Positions 17,347 through 28,493 of a stretch of 64,000 bases of DNA are shown in pieces; the first letter of the stretch is position 1; every line of letters starts with the position of its first letter. The notes under the pieces were generated by a model, which worked only from the letters and a program-made list of their open reading frames with translations, made no database searches and was not told the origin of the DNA. Where the stretch lies: positions 1-64,000 of the forward strand of contig JAGAIR010000004.1 in assembly GCA_017626435.1 (NCBI GenBank), written 5' to 3'. Source of the stretch: Lachnospiraceae bacterium. GTDB taxonomy: Bacteria; Bacillota_A; Clostridia; Lachnospirales; Lachnospiraceae. A program made the position numbers and the translations under genes.

Positions 17347-18051
17347 CTACCTAGTTTCTGCATTATATTCATTTTCCCTTAACTGATTCCAGATGGAATC
17401 CTTTAAGTCTTCCCATGCCTCCTCATGTTTAACATAGTATAAAGGACAGAGCTTTCCTGTTACATCATAATGACGGATAATTTCATCCTTTCTCAACTCA
17501 TATCGGTCGCACAGCCATGCACAGAGACTGACCAGAGCCCGATAGGTTTCTGAAGTAAACTTCCCGGTCTCATCCGGATGGCAGCATTCAATGGATACAG
17601 TGTCCCGGTTTCGTTCATTGGATGCGTATGCAATTTCCTCCAAGGGAATGCATTGGACAATCTCCCCATCCAATCCGATAATAAAATGGCTGCTCACTTT
17701 ATTTTCTGAAGTATCTGCCTCATCTTTTCTCCCCTCAAAATAATTCCGGTTTGCCTGGGCATCTGTTCCAGGATTGGCAGTGTAATGGATTACAATCCCA
17801 TTCACTTTTTTTAATTTCTTTCCCGGTCGGGAATTCACGTTAGGAGTCAGCAGCAACTTAGTGATCTCTGGTTCTCTGATTGAGATATTGTCATAATTCA
17901 ATGTATCATCCTTTGAAAAATATCTGTGGTAGACAAAGCTCCCAATAGTAAATATCATACTCAGAACTGCTATAGCCACAATTCCACCGGCCATAGTCAA
18001 TACCGCTATTTGTTTCATCTGTCTTTTTCTGCGTTTTGTTAATTTCTTCAT
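17347..18051 (-). CDS. Membrane-anchored N-acetylmuramoyl-L-alanine amidase (Amidase_2 / PGRP fold)
   Basis: A 234-residue peptidoglycan hydrolase. A basic start (MKKLTKRRKRQMKQ) is followed by one membrane helix at about residues 15-40, so the enzyme is tethered outside the membrane. The Amidase_2 domain spans about 80-225. Zinc ligands by comparison with T7 lysozyme are His89 (IVIHYTANPG), His194 and Cys202 (RHYDVTGKLCP). The frame extends 17 codons upstream from a GTG at 18102 without a ribosome-binding site; the ATG at 18051 has a modest GGATGG. Substrate is the amide bond between MurNAc and L-Ala. Its biological role (growth, sporulation or recycling) cannot be decided from context. Confidence 0.85.
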   Translation of the reverse strand: MKKLTKRRKRQMKQIAVLTMAGGIVAIAVLSMIFTIGSFVYHRYFSKDDTLNYDNISIREPEITKLLLTPNVNSRPGKKLKKVNGIVIHYTANPGTDAQANRNYFEGRKDEADTSENKVSSHFIIGLDGEIVQCIPLEEIAYASNERNRDTVSIECCHPDETGKFTSETYRALVSLCAWLCDRYELRKDEIIRHYDVTGKLCPLYYVKHEEAWEDLKDSIWNQLRENEYNAETR

Positions 18052-18111
18052 TTGTTTTTTTCCATCCCCGAACTTTTGTAGAATATCTGTATCACGCTTC
18101 ACGGAACTGAA

Positions 18112-18141
18112 AAGAGTGCCGTATCAACATACAGCACTCTT
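18112..18141 (-). terminator. Terminator after guaB
   Basis: AAGAGTGC (18112-18119) and GCACTCTT (18134-18141) form an 8-bp stem with a 14-base loop; reading on the minus strand the stem ends in CTTTTC. The T run is short, so efficiency is uncertain. Confidence 0.5.
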
Positions 18142-18184
18142 ATCTTACTGAAAAATACTTATTTTTTCAATATCATCCATCAAA

Positions 18185-19660
<1,476 letters not shown>

Positions 19661-19679
19661 TTATTTTTTTAGTATTATG

Positions 19680-19707
19680 AAACACGCAGGGGGTATCCTG
19701 CGTGTTT
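19680..19707 (-). terminator. Terminator after the groESL-DUF6106 unit
   Basis: AAACACGCAGG (19680-19690) and CCTGCGTGTTT (19697-19707) make an 11-bp GC-rich stem with a 6-base loop between the DUF6106-like gene and guaB. A TTGACA abuts it on the minus strand (19711-19706). The T tract is limited to TTT. Confidence 0.6.
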
Positions 19708-19757
19708 GTCAACTCTATCAATATTTTGAAAAGTATACACCATATCTGGTTTCATTG

Positions 19758-20258
19758 TCAACATTCAATTTTACTCCGCGCTTTCATTTTCATCTGCTCT
19801 AACAGATGTTCATTCGGAGTAAAACGGATTTTTATATTGCCCTTATCGCCCTTCGCTACCAGAATATAGTGCTTATCCTCCGCCCTGCCGGAGGAATAAT
19901 CCTCTGTCTTAAGATTTTTAAAACAATCCAGAGAATGAGACCCCTCTGGTGCCACAATCTCTGCCTTTTCCAAATCAGTCCGGCGCATACTCTTCCGGTT
20001 TGCATCTGCAATAATCCGGTCAAAGTCTATCTGCCCATCTACAAATACATACTCATAATCTACCCTCTTATTGGGCAGAAAATAGATCAAAATAATATCG
20101 ATCACAACCGCAACCAATGTGATACCGATACTGCGAAATACGGCAATTCCCACAATCGGCAAAATGATGCAGGCGGCAATCATCAGCCGCCGCATCATTA
20201 ACTTTTCTTTTGTCAACTGGGAATGTACATACGTATCTGAATACAATCCTTCGTTCAT
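19758..20258 (-). CDS. DUF6106-like small membrane protein
   Basis: A 166-residue protein with two closely spaced membrane helices (about residues 24-41 and 44-61) joined by a tight turn, then a cytoplasmic domain beginning RVDYEYVFVDGQIDFDRI and containing EIVAPEGSHSL. This matches, from memory, the DUF6106 family common in Lachnospiraceae, whose function is unknown. A TTG ten codons upstream is in frame, but the ATG at 20258 has an AAGGA ahead. It lies 50 bases after groEL on the same strand and before a terminator, so it is probably transcribed with groESL and may be heat inducible; that is inference. Confidence 0.7.
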   Translation of the reverse strand: MNEGLYSDTYVHSQLTKEKLMMRRLMIAACIILPIVGIAVFRSIGITLVAVVIDIILIYFLPNKRVDYEYVFVDGQIDFDRIIADANRKSMRRTDLEKAEIVAPEGSHSLDCFKNLKTEDYSSGRAEDKHYILVAKGDKGNIKIRFTPNEHLLEQMKMKARSKIEC

Positions 20259-20308
20259 TCTATTATGAATCCTTTCTGCAAAAGGCAAACCCTGAAAAAC
20301 TTTAAGGT

Positions 20309-21937
<1,629 letters not shown>

Positions 21938-21964
21938 CTATTTCCTCCAATCAATTTTGTTTTA

Positions 21965-22249
21965 TCATTCACACTTGGCTACGATATCATTCTGACGAAC
22001 AACAATATATTCTTCGTTTTCCAGCTTCACTTCAGTTCCTGCATATTTGGAATAGATAACTTTGTCGCCTACTGCTACTTCCATCTTAACTTCCTTACCG
22101 TCAATTACTCCACCTGGACCTACTGCAATTACTTCAGCCTGCTGTGGTTTCTCCTGTGCATTTCCTGGTAAAACGATTCCAGACTTTGTGGTCTCTTCTG
22201 CCTCTAACTGTTTCAAAACTACTCTGTCGCCTAATGGTACTAATTTCAT
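21965..22249 (-). CDS. groS: Co-chaperonin GroES (10 kDa)
   Basis: A 94-residue GroES beginning [16 protein letters not shown], with the mobile loop ([17 protein letters not shown]) that contacts GroEL and the [24 protein letters not shown] end. It is the first gene of the groESL operon, has an AGGAGG ribosome-binding site, and lies directly downstream of a CIRCE element, so HrcA repression with heat-shock induction is expected. Confidence 0.98.
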   Translation of the reverse strand: MKLVPLGDRVVLKQLEAEETTKSGIVLPGNAQEKPQQAEVIAVGPGGVIDGKEVKMEVAVGDKVIYSKYAGTEVKLENEEYIVVRQNDIVAKCE

Positions 22250-22280
22250 GAATAATGACCTCCTTTTTTCTGTTTATCTA

Positions 22281-22307
22281 TTAGCACTCACTCTATCTGA
22301 GTGCTAA
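22281..22307 (-). promoter_or_regulatory. CIRCE operator (HrcA binding site)
   Basis: A perfect copy of the CIRCE inverted repeat: TTAGCACTC (22281-22289), nine-base spacer, GAGTGCTAA (22299-22307), placed about 35 bases ahead of groES. CIRCE is the binding site of the HrcA heat-shock repressor in Firmicutes; hrcA itself is not in this window. Confidence 0.97.
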
Positions 22308-22317
22308 CCATAGACAT

Positions 22318-22346
22318 AATATATTTCATTTCCCTCTTTTCTGCAA
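22318..22346 (-). promoter_or_regulatory. Sigma-A promoter of groESL
   Basis: On the minus strand TTGCAG (22346-22341) and TATATT (22323-22318) are 17 bases apart, with the CIRCE element beginning about 10 bases downstream of the -10, the standard layout for HrcA-controlled groESL promoters. Confidence 0.7.
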
Positions 22347-22539
22347 GTTTCATCTTCTAGTAATTTCTGGAATTTCCCACTATTTCTTTTTTTATTAAAC
22401 TTTTCCTCCTTTTTTCTCTTTTTTTCTTTTTTAATTAAAAAAAAGTAAAACAAAGGAGTGGAAGAAAACACTACACAATATATATTTCTTCTATTATAAT
22501 AAATATGATAAAAAAAGTAATAGAAATGAGGTATTTCCT

Positions 22540-23265
22540 ATGAAAGAACAATTATATACCATTCCTGTAAATGATGCCTTTGCCATAGATTCCGAATGCC
22601 CGGTATGTACCATGTATTCCTCTCTGGAAAAGGAAGCCATCGACTTTACTATGGGACCAAGCTACATGGAAGATGATATCCGTATGGAGACAAACCGGAT
22701 CGGCTTTTGCAGCCACCATGTAAAGAAGCTCTACAAACACCAGAACCGCCTTGGACTGGCATTGATGCTCCATACACATATGAAGCGCACCAATGAAGAT
22801 TTAGAAAAACTGCTCTCCTCTTCCTCCCCTGCAAAAAAAGGTCTTTTTTCTAAGAAAGCAGAGTCTTCGCCTGTAACGGAATACATACAGACCCTGAACC
22901 AGTCCTGTTATATCTGCAACCGAATCGATACCATATTCCAACGCTATCTGGTAACGATCTTTTACTGCTATGAACATGACAGCGAATTCCGTGAAAAGTT
23001 TGCTGCCTCCAAAGGCTTTTGCACCAGACATTTTGGTATGCTGTACGATACTGCACCTGCCCAGCTTTCAACGAAACGTCTGAATGAGTTTATCCAGACT
23101 CTGAATTCTGTCTATCTTTCCAATATGAAACGGGTTACCGATGATTTGGAATGGTTTACAGATAAGTTTGATTACCGCAATGAAAATGCTCCCTGGAAAA
23201 ACTCAAAGGATGCTCTTCCAAGGAGCATGACAAAAACCAATAGTATCCCTGTAGATGAAGAATGA
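22540..23265 (+). CDS. DUF6062-like protein with two Cys/His (probable zinc) modules
   Basis: A 241-residue protein of unknown function, by memory a DUF6062 member. It contains two copies of one layout: Cys20-x2-Cys23 then Cys57-x2-His60, and Cys123-x2-Cys126 then Cys161-x2-His164, with an extra Cys143/His146 in the second half. The pairs are spaced 37 and 38 residues apart, so the protein looks like an internal duplication of a CCCH-type metal site. A low-complexity Ser/Lys linker (about 94-110) joins the halves. There is no signal peptide. It is divergent from groES and ends at a strong terminator, so it is monocistronic. Metal binding is inferred. Confidence 0.75.
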   Translation: MKEQLYTIPVNDAFAIDSECPVCTMYSSLEKEAIDFTMGPSYMEDDIRMETNRIGFCSHHVKKLYKHQNRLGLALMLHTHMKRTNEDLEKLLSSSSPAKKGLFSKKAESSPVTEYIQTLNQSCYICNRIDTIFQRYLVTIFYCYEHDSEFREKFAASKGFCTRHFGMLYDTAPAQLSTKRLNEFIQTLNSVYLSNMKRVTDDLEWFTDKFDYRNENAPWKNSKDALPRSMTKTNSIPVDEE

Positions 23266-23309
23266 TCCATATCAGCACTGATACAGAATCCTGTATCTCT
23301 CAAAAAGTT

Positions 23310-23355
23310 AAAGGCATATACAATAACAAATAGTAAATTGTATATGCCTTTTAGA
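23310..23355. terminator. Bidirectional terminator between the DUF6062-like and DUF2225 genes
   Basis: AAAGGCATATACAAT (23310-23324) and ATTGTATATGCCTTT (23337-23351) form a perfect 15-bp stem with a 12-base loop and T/A tails on both sides. It lies between two convergent genes. A smaller GATACAG/CTGTATC hairpin precedes it (23280-23297). Confidence 0.85.
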
Positions 23356-23386
23356 TTTACAGATAGTCAAAAATGAGACATGCGGT

Positions 23387-24235
23387 TTATGTATGACTCT
23401 GTTTTTCTTTATTTAACAGCTCTTTAATATCTCTCGCCTTATTCTTAATCCTCTCATTGGCTTCGCGTGATGTCAGTACTCTGGATATCCAGCGGCTGGA
23501 TTCTTCATACTTGCCAACCCTTCTGGCAAGTTCTGCCACCAGATAGGTCACGGTAATTTCATCCATTCCACACATTGGGAAAGATTCCTTAGAAAATGCT
23601 GACTCGAATCCGGCAAAAGCGTTTTCCAGCAGTTCCTGTTCTTGTTGATGTAAATTCTCAATTACAGCATCTCTGTTCGGGGTATCCTCCGGAAGACTCT
23701 CTGCCTTTCCGCGATACAGCCATGCTGTCTTCAGACAGGTATATGCTTTCTCGCTGTTTTTTGCTTTCTTAACTACTGTATTAAGCAGTGCCAGCTTATG
23801 ACGTGCAATGGCATCATCATAGGTGTAAGTATTTCCTGGTGCCACCAGGCCATTAAAGTTTGCTGTGATATTTTCACGAATCAGCTTTGCCTGTGTCGGC
23901 ATCATAAATTTAAAAAAGCGGCTCAATGCAGCATAACCACATTTTGGACAAACCAATGCATCATATTTCAGACAATCTACATGCTGATACTTTGGTCTTA
24001 AGTCAGTATCTGCCGATAACAACTTAACTTTTCCTGTTCTGACCATTCTGGAATGAAATTCCTCATCGCAGACCGGACAAACAAATGTCTTGTCAAACAG
24101 AAAATCCACCTCGCTCATAACCGGCTTTGCTGTTCCTCCTGCTGCACCAGTCTTTTTATTTTCCTCTTCAAATACTTCCACCTTTTCAAGCTTTCCTAAG
24201 CCAAACTTTTCTAAACCGGAAAATAAATTTCCCAT
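23387..24235 (-). CDS. DUF2225 zinc-ribbon protein
   Basis: A 282-residue cytoplasmic protein with the DUF2225 layout. An N-terminal metal site is built from CPVC (Cys53, Cys56), His85/Cys88 (YQHVDCLKYD) and CPKC (Cys96, Cys99). A helical, TPR-like second half follows (HKLALLNTVVKKAKNSEKAYTCLKTAW..., about 140-275). Function of the family is unknown. The ATG at 24235 is preceded by GGAGG with an ideal gap; the longer frame from 24280 lacks one. It follows glnS by about 85 bases on the same strand and may be cotranscribed. Confidence 0.82.
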   Translation of the reverse strand: MGNLFSGLEKFGLGKLEKVEVFEEENKKTGAAGGTAKPVMSEVDFLFDKTFVCPVCDEEFHSRMVRTGKVKLLSADTDLRPKYQHVDCLKYDALVCPKCGYAALSRFFKFMMPTQAKLIRENITANFNGLVAPGNTYTYDDAIARHKLALLNTVVKKAKNSEKAYTCLKTAWLYRGKAESLPEDTPNRDAVIENLHQQEQELLENAFAGFESAFSKESFPMCGMDEITVTYLVAELARRVGKYEESSRWISRVLTSREANERIKNKARDIKELLNKEKQSHT

Positions 24236-24320
24236 ATTAACCTCCAATCTTGCGCAAAGCGTAGACTTTGTGCATATCACAAATCCACTGCGGAATGCAT
24301 GATCTCTTTTCCGCCGTCCT

Positions 24321-26021
24321 TTACTTCGGACGATAAGAACTTTTTAATGAAACGATACGGTTAAATACCATATGCTCCTTGGACGAATCCTTTGAATCCA
24401 CACAGAAATAGCCCTGTCTGACAAACTGAAAACTCTCCATCGGCTCTGCTTCTGCTAAAGCCGGCTCGACAAAACAATTTTTTAAAACAGTAAGTGAATT
24501 TGGATTCAGGTTCAGACTGCCGTCTTCATTATACACCCCTTTTTCCTCATCGACAATATTTTCATACAAACGGACTTCTGCCCGCTGTGCTGTCTCTGCA
24601 CACACCCAGTGAATGGTCCCCTTAACCTTACGCCCGGTAAAACCAGATCCACTCTTAGTCTCCGGATCATAAGTACAATGTACCTCTGTCACATTTCCCT
24701 CTTCGTCTGTCACATAATCTGTACAGGTAACAAAGTAAGCGTTCATCAGACGTACCTCATTCCCCGGATATAATCTGAAATATTTGCGTGGAGGCTCTAT
24801 CATAAAATCTTCCCGGTCAATATACAACTCTCTTCCAAATGGTACCTTACGGGTTCCCATTGCTTCATTCTCCTGGTTGTTGGATACATCCAGATATTCG
24901 ATTTCATTCTCCGGATAGTTGGTGATCACCAGTTTGATCGGATCCAGCACTGCCATCATACGTGGACGTTTCATTTTCAAATCTTCACGGATACAATACT
25001 CCAGCATGGCATAATCAACGGAACTCTGTGACTTGGATACACCACAAAGCTCCATAAACATACGGATCGATTCCGGTGTAAATCCTCTGCGCCGTAATGC
25101 AGCAATAGAGACAAGACGTGGATCATCCCATCCATCCACGATCCCATCTTCCACCAGTTTCTTTATATAGCGTTTTCCTGTAATCACATTAGTTAAATAA
25201 AGTTTGGAAAACTCGATCTGCTTTGGCGGATTCTCAAATTCCAGCTCATGTATCACCCAGTCATAGAGAGGTCTGTGATCCTCAAATTCCAGCGTACAAA
25301 TGGAATGACTGATCCCCTCAATGGCATCCTCAATTGGATGGGCAAAATCATACATCGGATAAATGCACCACTTATCTCCTGTATTGTGATGATTCATATG
25401 GGCTACACGATAAATAACAGGATCTCTCATATTGATATTTGGGGATGCCATATCTATCTTTGCACGTAAAACCTTTGTTCCATCTTCAAATTCATCATTT
25501 TTCATCCGCTCGAATAAATCCAGATTTTCTTCTACCGACCTGTCACGGTATGGACTATTCTTTCCGGGTTCCTTCAGGGTACCTCTGTACTCTCTGATTT
25601 CATCGGCAGTCAGATCACAGACATATGCCTTCCCCTTCTGGATCAGTTTCACAGCACATTCATACATCTGGTCAAAGTAATCAGATGCGTAATATACCTG
25701 TTCCATATCCAGATCACCACAGATCCATTTCACATCTTCCATAATAGACTGGACAAACTCTGTCTTTTCCTTCATGGGATTGGTGTCATCAAAACGTAAG
25801 TGAAATGTTCCATTATACTCTTTTGCCAGTCCAGAGTTTAAAAGTATGGCCTTGGCATGTCCAATATGCAGGTATCCGTTTGGCTCCGGTGGGAAACGGG
25901 TAACAACCTTGCCGCAATGACCTTCTTCAATATCTTTATCAATTACATTCTGAATAAAATTTCTGGAAACAACTTCTGTTCCCTCTGACATATTCTCATT
26001 CATTTCATTTGGACTACTCAA
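24321..26021 (-). CDS. glnS: Glutaminyl-tRNA synthetase
   Basis: A 566-residue class I synthetase that charges tRNA-Gln directly. [18 protein letters not shown] carries the HIGH motif (52-55), and LRFDDTNP follows. The second ATP motif, normally a KMSKS variant such as MSK, is here VITGKR (279-284) in front of [24 protein letters not shown]. The anticodon-binding beta barrels follow. The start is TTG at 26021 with an AGGAGG seven bases upstream, and no better ATG is near. Many Firmicutes lack GlnRS and use GatCAB; a Lachnospiraceae-type genome with glnS is normal. Confidence 0.96.
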   Translation of the reverse strand: MSSPNEMNENMSEGTEVVSRNFIQNVIDKDIEEGHCGKVVTRFPPEPNGYLHIGHAKAILLNSGLAKEYNGTFHLRFDDTNPMKEKTEFVQSIMEDVKWICGDLDMEQVYYASDYFDQMYECAVKLIQKGKAYVCDLTADEIREYRGTLKEPGKNSPYRDRSVEENLDLFERMKNDEFEDGTKVLRAKIDMASPNINMRDPVIYRVAHMNHHNTGDKWCIYPMYDFAHPIEDAIEGISHSICTLEFEDHRPLYDWVIHELEFENPPKQIEFSKLYLTNVITGKRYIKKLVEDGIVDGWDDPRLVSIAALRRRGFTPESIRMFMELCGVSKSQSSVDYAMLEYCIREDLKMKRPRMMAVLDPIKLVITNYPENEIEYLDVSNNQENEAMGTRKVPFGRELYIDREDFMIEPPRKYFRLYPGNEVRLMNAYFVTCTDYVTDEEGNVTEVHCTYDPETKSGSGFTGRKVKGTIHWVCAETAQRAEVRLYENIVDEEKGVYNEDGSLNLNPNSLTVLKNCFVEPALAEAEPMESFQFVRQGYFCVDSKDSSKEHMVFNRIVSLKSSYRPK

Positions 26022-26103
26022 TGTGTCTCCTCCTTTGGTGCAAAAAAATATTATTTTAATAATAACACATTACTTTCTTTTAGAAAAGCATATTTTTTCA
26101 ATG

Positions 26104-26130
26104 GAAAAAGGACTGTCTGATGACAGCCCC
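26104..26130 (-). terminator. Terminator after the SleB-like hydrolase gene
   Basis: On the minus strand GGCTGTC and GACAGTCC enclose a four-base ATCA loop and run into CTTTTTCC. It lies about 20 bases past the stop of the hydrolase gene. Confidence 0.65.
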
Positions 26131-26149
26131 TAAACCCATTGTTTCCCCT

Positions 26150-26722
26150 TTATTTAAAGCGATGTCCACCCAGACGGAATCTGGAACCAGACAAGTATAC
26201 ACTAAAGAAATGGTATCCCTTCAGGCTCTTTTTATTCCCATTGACTGTGACGAAACTCTGTCCCTCTAACACAGCCTTCGCCGCACGGATACAATCCTTC
26301 CACTGCTTGCTGCCAGTCTTCCCTCCATCATACTGTGCCAGCCTTTTCTTTAAAGAGCCATTACGCACTGGCGAAAACTGTCCCTTCTGGTAAATCACCC
26401 CACGCAGGGTATTTGGAAAATTCTTGGATTTAATACGGTTCACAACCACAATTCCTACAGCAAGCTTTCCCTGATAGCTTTCTGCGCCAGCTTCGCAATT
26501 GATAATAGCTGACATTAATCTTAATTCTGCCCTTGTATATGACTTTTTTTCAGATGTTTTTGTAGATTTCTTATTGGAATCCTTTTTAGAAGTAACTGCT
26601 TCCTGTGTAGCAGTAGATGATACCTGTGAAGACTCCTCTGCAGCAGCTAATACCGAGTTTTTTGTAAAACCGATAACCAAAACTGTAAATAGTATAAGTG
26701 TTGCAAGTTTCTTGAAATTCAT
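26150..26722 (-). CDS. SleB-like cell wall hydrolase (Hydrolase_2 family)
   Basis: A 190-residue secreted protein. A signal peptide (MNFKKLATLILFTVLVIGF...VLAAA) is followed by a Ser/Thr/Lys-rich linker (about 28-60). The catalytic domain of the SleB/CwlJ type contains LRLMSAIINCEAGAESYQG with the conserved glutamate (Glu77) and GIVVVNRIKSKNFPNTL, and ends GYHFF...GHRFK. SleB enzymes are lytic transglycosylases acting on spore cortex, but short paralogues with this linker also work in vegetative cells, so a spore role is not certain. The ATG at 26722 has GGAGG; the frame 29 codons longer has no signal-like start. Confidence 0.88.
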   Translation of the reverse strand: MNFKKLATLILFTVLVIGFTKNSVLAAAEESSQVSSTATQEAVTSKKDSNKKSTKTSEKKSYTRAELRLMSAIINCEAGAESYQGKLAVGIVVVNRIKSKNFPNTLRGVIYQKGQFSPVRNGSLKKRLAQYDGGKTGSKQWKDCIRAAKAVLEGQSFVTVNGNKKSLKGYHFFSVYLSGSRFRLGGHRFK

Positions 26723-26808
26723 AATAACCTCCTGAATGTTAGAAATCTCTGAGCAATATAGGAAAAAAGATTTATACTGCCTGCAAATCTCGTAACATTT
26801 ATGTAACA

Positions 26809-26836
26809 ATTATATCACATTATTTTAAAATTTCAA
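26809..26836 (-). promoter_or_regulatory. Sigma-A promoter of the SleB-like gene
   Basis: On the minus strand TTGAAA (26836-26831) and a consensus TATAAT (26814-26809) are 16 bases apart, about 87 bases ahead of the ATG. A housekeeping-type promoter argues that the gene is not solely sporulation controlled. Confidence 0.65.
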
Positions 26837-26913
26837 CCCGTTTTGCAATATTCCAAATTGCAGCTATGGAAAACCATATATTTTACTGTTGATTTTGTAT
26901 ATCTTTATCCACA

Positions 26914-26949
26914 AAAAATGTACAGTTTTTATTAAAACTGTACATTTTT
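26914..26949 (-). terminator. 16-bp stem terminator after hisA
   Basis: AAAAATGTACAGTTTT (26914-26929) and AAAACTGTACATTTTT (26934-26949) are exact inverse complements around a four-base loop, with T and A tails both ways. It is the first convincing terminator downstream of the flagellar operon and hisA. Confidence 0.8.
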
Positions 26950-27070
26950 GATTTTAAGATATTCTTAATATTTTCCTTCTGATATGATTTATTACAATTT
27001 TATTACACATTTTTAGTAAAAGGTATCAAAAATACTGCCATAATGCGACAATCCTCCAGATAACAAACTG

Positions 27071-27841
27071 CTACTGAAAGGATATGATCTTCTGGTATTC
27101 AATTGTTCCACCAAACAGATCCAATGCACTTCCTACTGTAAAGTCTATTTTATTTTTTCCTGCCTTCTGGATAAATGCAATATCCTCCATAGAATGAATC
27201 CCTCCGGCATAAGTAACCGGTCTCTGGACAGAATCTGCAAGAATTTCAATCACCTTTTGCTCGATTCCTGCGTTTTTTCCCTCTACATCCACAGCATGCA
27301 CCAGAAATTCATCACAATACTCTGCCAGATGCTCTATCGTCTCCCGGTTAAGTTTTTCCTCTGTTTTTTTCTGCCACCTGTCTGTTACAATATAATATCC
27401 ATCTGTATCATACCGGCAGCTTAAATCCAACACCAGATGCTGTTTTCCGATCAAGCCGGATAATGATTTCAATCTTTCATAATCTACTATTCCGTTTCGG
27501 AAAACAAAGGATGTTACAATCACATGGGAAGCCCCCATAGTAAGAAAGCGCTCTGCATTATCCAGGTTTACTCCGCCTCCCAGCTGCATGCCTCCCGGAT
27601 ATGCTGACAATGCAAGTCCAGCCTGCCAGACATCTTTTTCATACCATTCGCTGCCCTCAGGATTTAATAGGATAACATGACCACCTGTCAGACCGTCCTT
27701 TTTATATTTCTCTGCATAATATCCTGCATCATAGGAGGATACAAAATTATCCCTTGCCAGACTGCCCTGATCCTGAAGGCTCCCTCCTATGATCTGCTTT
27801 ACTGTTCCATTATGGATATCGATACATGGTCGAAATCTCAT
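27071..27841 (-). CDS. hisA: Eukaryotic-type HisA: phosphoribosylformimino-5-aminoimidazole carboxamide ribotide isomerase
   Basis: A 256-residue (beta/alpha)8 isomerase of histidine synthesis (ProFAR to PRFAR). It starts MRFRPCIDIHNGTVKQI with the catalytic Asp8. It has insertions typical of the fungal/plant-like HisA branch: GGHVILLN, AYPGGMQLGGGVNLDNAERF, MGASHVIVTSFVF, HLVLDLSCRYD, YIVTDRWQKKTEE, CDEFLVHAVDVEGKNAG and VTYAGGIHSMEDI. ATG 27841 is chosen because a GGAG lies six bases before it; upstream in-frame starts are weaker. No other his gene is nearby. It follows the flagellar operon tail by 69 bases with no terminator seen between, so it may be the last gene of that transcript. Confidence 0.9.
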   Translation of the reverse strand: MRFRPCIDIHNGTVKQIIGGSLQDQGSLARDNFVSSYDAGYYAEKYKKDGLTGGHVILLNPEGSEWYEKDVWQAGLALSAYPGGMQLGGGVNLDNAERFLTMGASHVIVTSFVFRNGIVDYERLKSLSGLIGKQHLVLDLSCRYDTDGYYIVTDRWQKKTEEKLNRETIEHLAEYCDEFLVHAVDVEGKNAGIEQKVIEILADSVQRPVTYAGGIHSMEDIAFIQKAGKNKIDFTVGSALDLFGGTIEYQKIISFQ

Positions 27842-27910
27842 CGTACTCTCCATTCCTGCACAATTTAGAAGCTCAGTATTTCTGAGACTATGCATATTTT
27901 ATTTCATGAT

Positions 27911-28477
27911 TTATCTTGAAGTTATCGTTCTGGCAATTTCATCAAAATCAGCACCAGAAGAAATTTCAAAAGTCCCAGCCCTGATTTCATCACTATAACC
28001 ATTCTTCTCCAGATAGGCATCAAATTCTTCGGCATCAGAAATGAGATTCATCTCTTCCAGACGTCTGCTCACCTCACTGGACCATTCTCCAGCACGAATA
28101 GTAAATTCCTTGCCGGCATCCTGAAACTCCTTTTCCATCTTCTCTTTTTCTTTATCCAGAGTATCTTTTTGGTCTGAAATATCCTCTTTTTTCTTTACCG
28201 TTTCTGTAGACTCAGGAGTCTGTGTCGGTTTATTTGTTTTCTTTGCTTTGGATGAATCCTTTGTTTCCTTCTGTCCATCAGCAGAAACTGCTCCCTTTGT
28301 AGATGCCTTATCAGAAGAAAAAAGGGAATCATCCTCCACAACATATCCCATTCCTAAAGCCTTTGCACGGCGGATTACAGCCGAATCAGAGGTACGAATC
28401 AGACAGGAAATCCCAAGGATCAATGTTGCAAATAATACACCTGTTCCAAATCCTCTGATAAAGGATTTCTTATCCAT
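27911..28477 (-). CDS. Membrane protein with MltG/YceG-like N-terminal (LysM-like) domain only
   Basis: A 188-residue protein with an N-terminal membrane helix (about 8-26), a long charged Lys/Glu/Thr linker (about 50-120) and a C-terminal module. That module reads FTIRAGEWSSEV, then LISDAEEFDAYLEKNGYSD, then IRAGTFEISSGADFDEIA. This is the substrate-recognising LysM-like part seen in front of the catalytic domain of MltG/YceG endolytic transglycosylases, but the catalytic part is absent. It could bind peptidoglycan outside the membrane. The upstream gene ends at 28494, 16 bases before this ATG (28477, with an AGGAAG). Last clearly flagellar-linked gene of the operon. Function inferred only. 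Confidence 0.65.
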   Translation of the reverse strand: MDKKSFIRGFGTGVLFATLILGISCLIRTSDSAVIRRAKALGMGYVVEDDSLFSSDKASTKGAVSADGQKETKDSSKAKKTNKPTQTPESTETVKKKEDISDQKDTLDKEKEKMEKEFQDAGKEFTIRAGEWSSEVSRRLEEMNLISDAEEFDAYLEKNGYSDEIRAGTFEISSGADFDEIARTITSR

Positions 28478-28493
28478 AACTCTTACTTCCTTT

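Larger units (their letters stand above)
26723..27070. other. Intergenic region between hisA and the SleB-like gene
   Basis: About 350 bases holding the terminator after hisA (26914-26949) and the SleB-gene promoter (26809-26836). The rest is AT-rich with no ORF, RNA gene or riboswitch that could be recognised. Confidence 0.6.
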
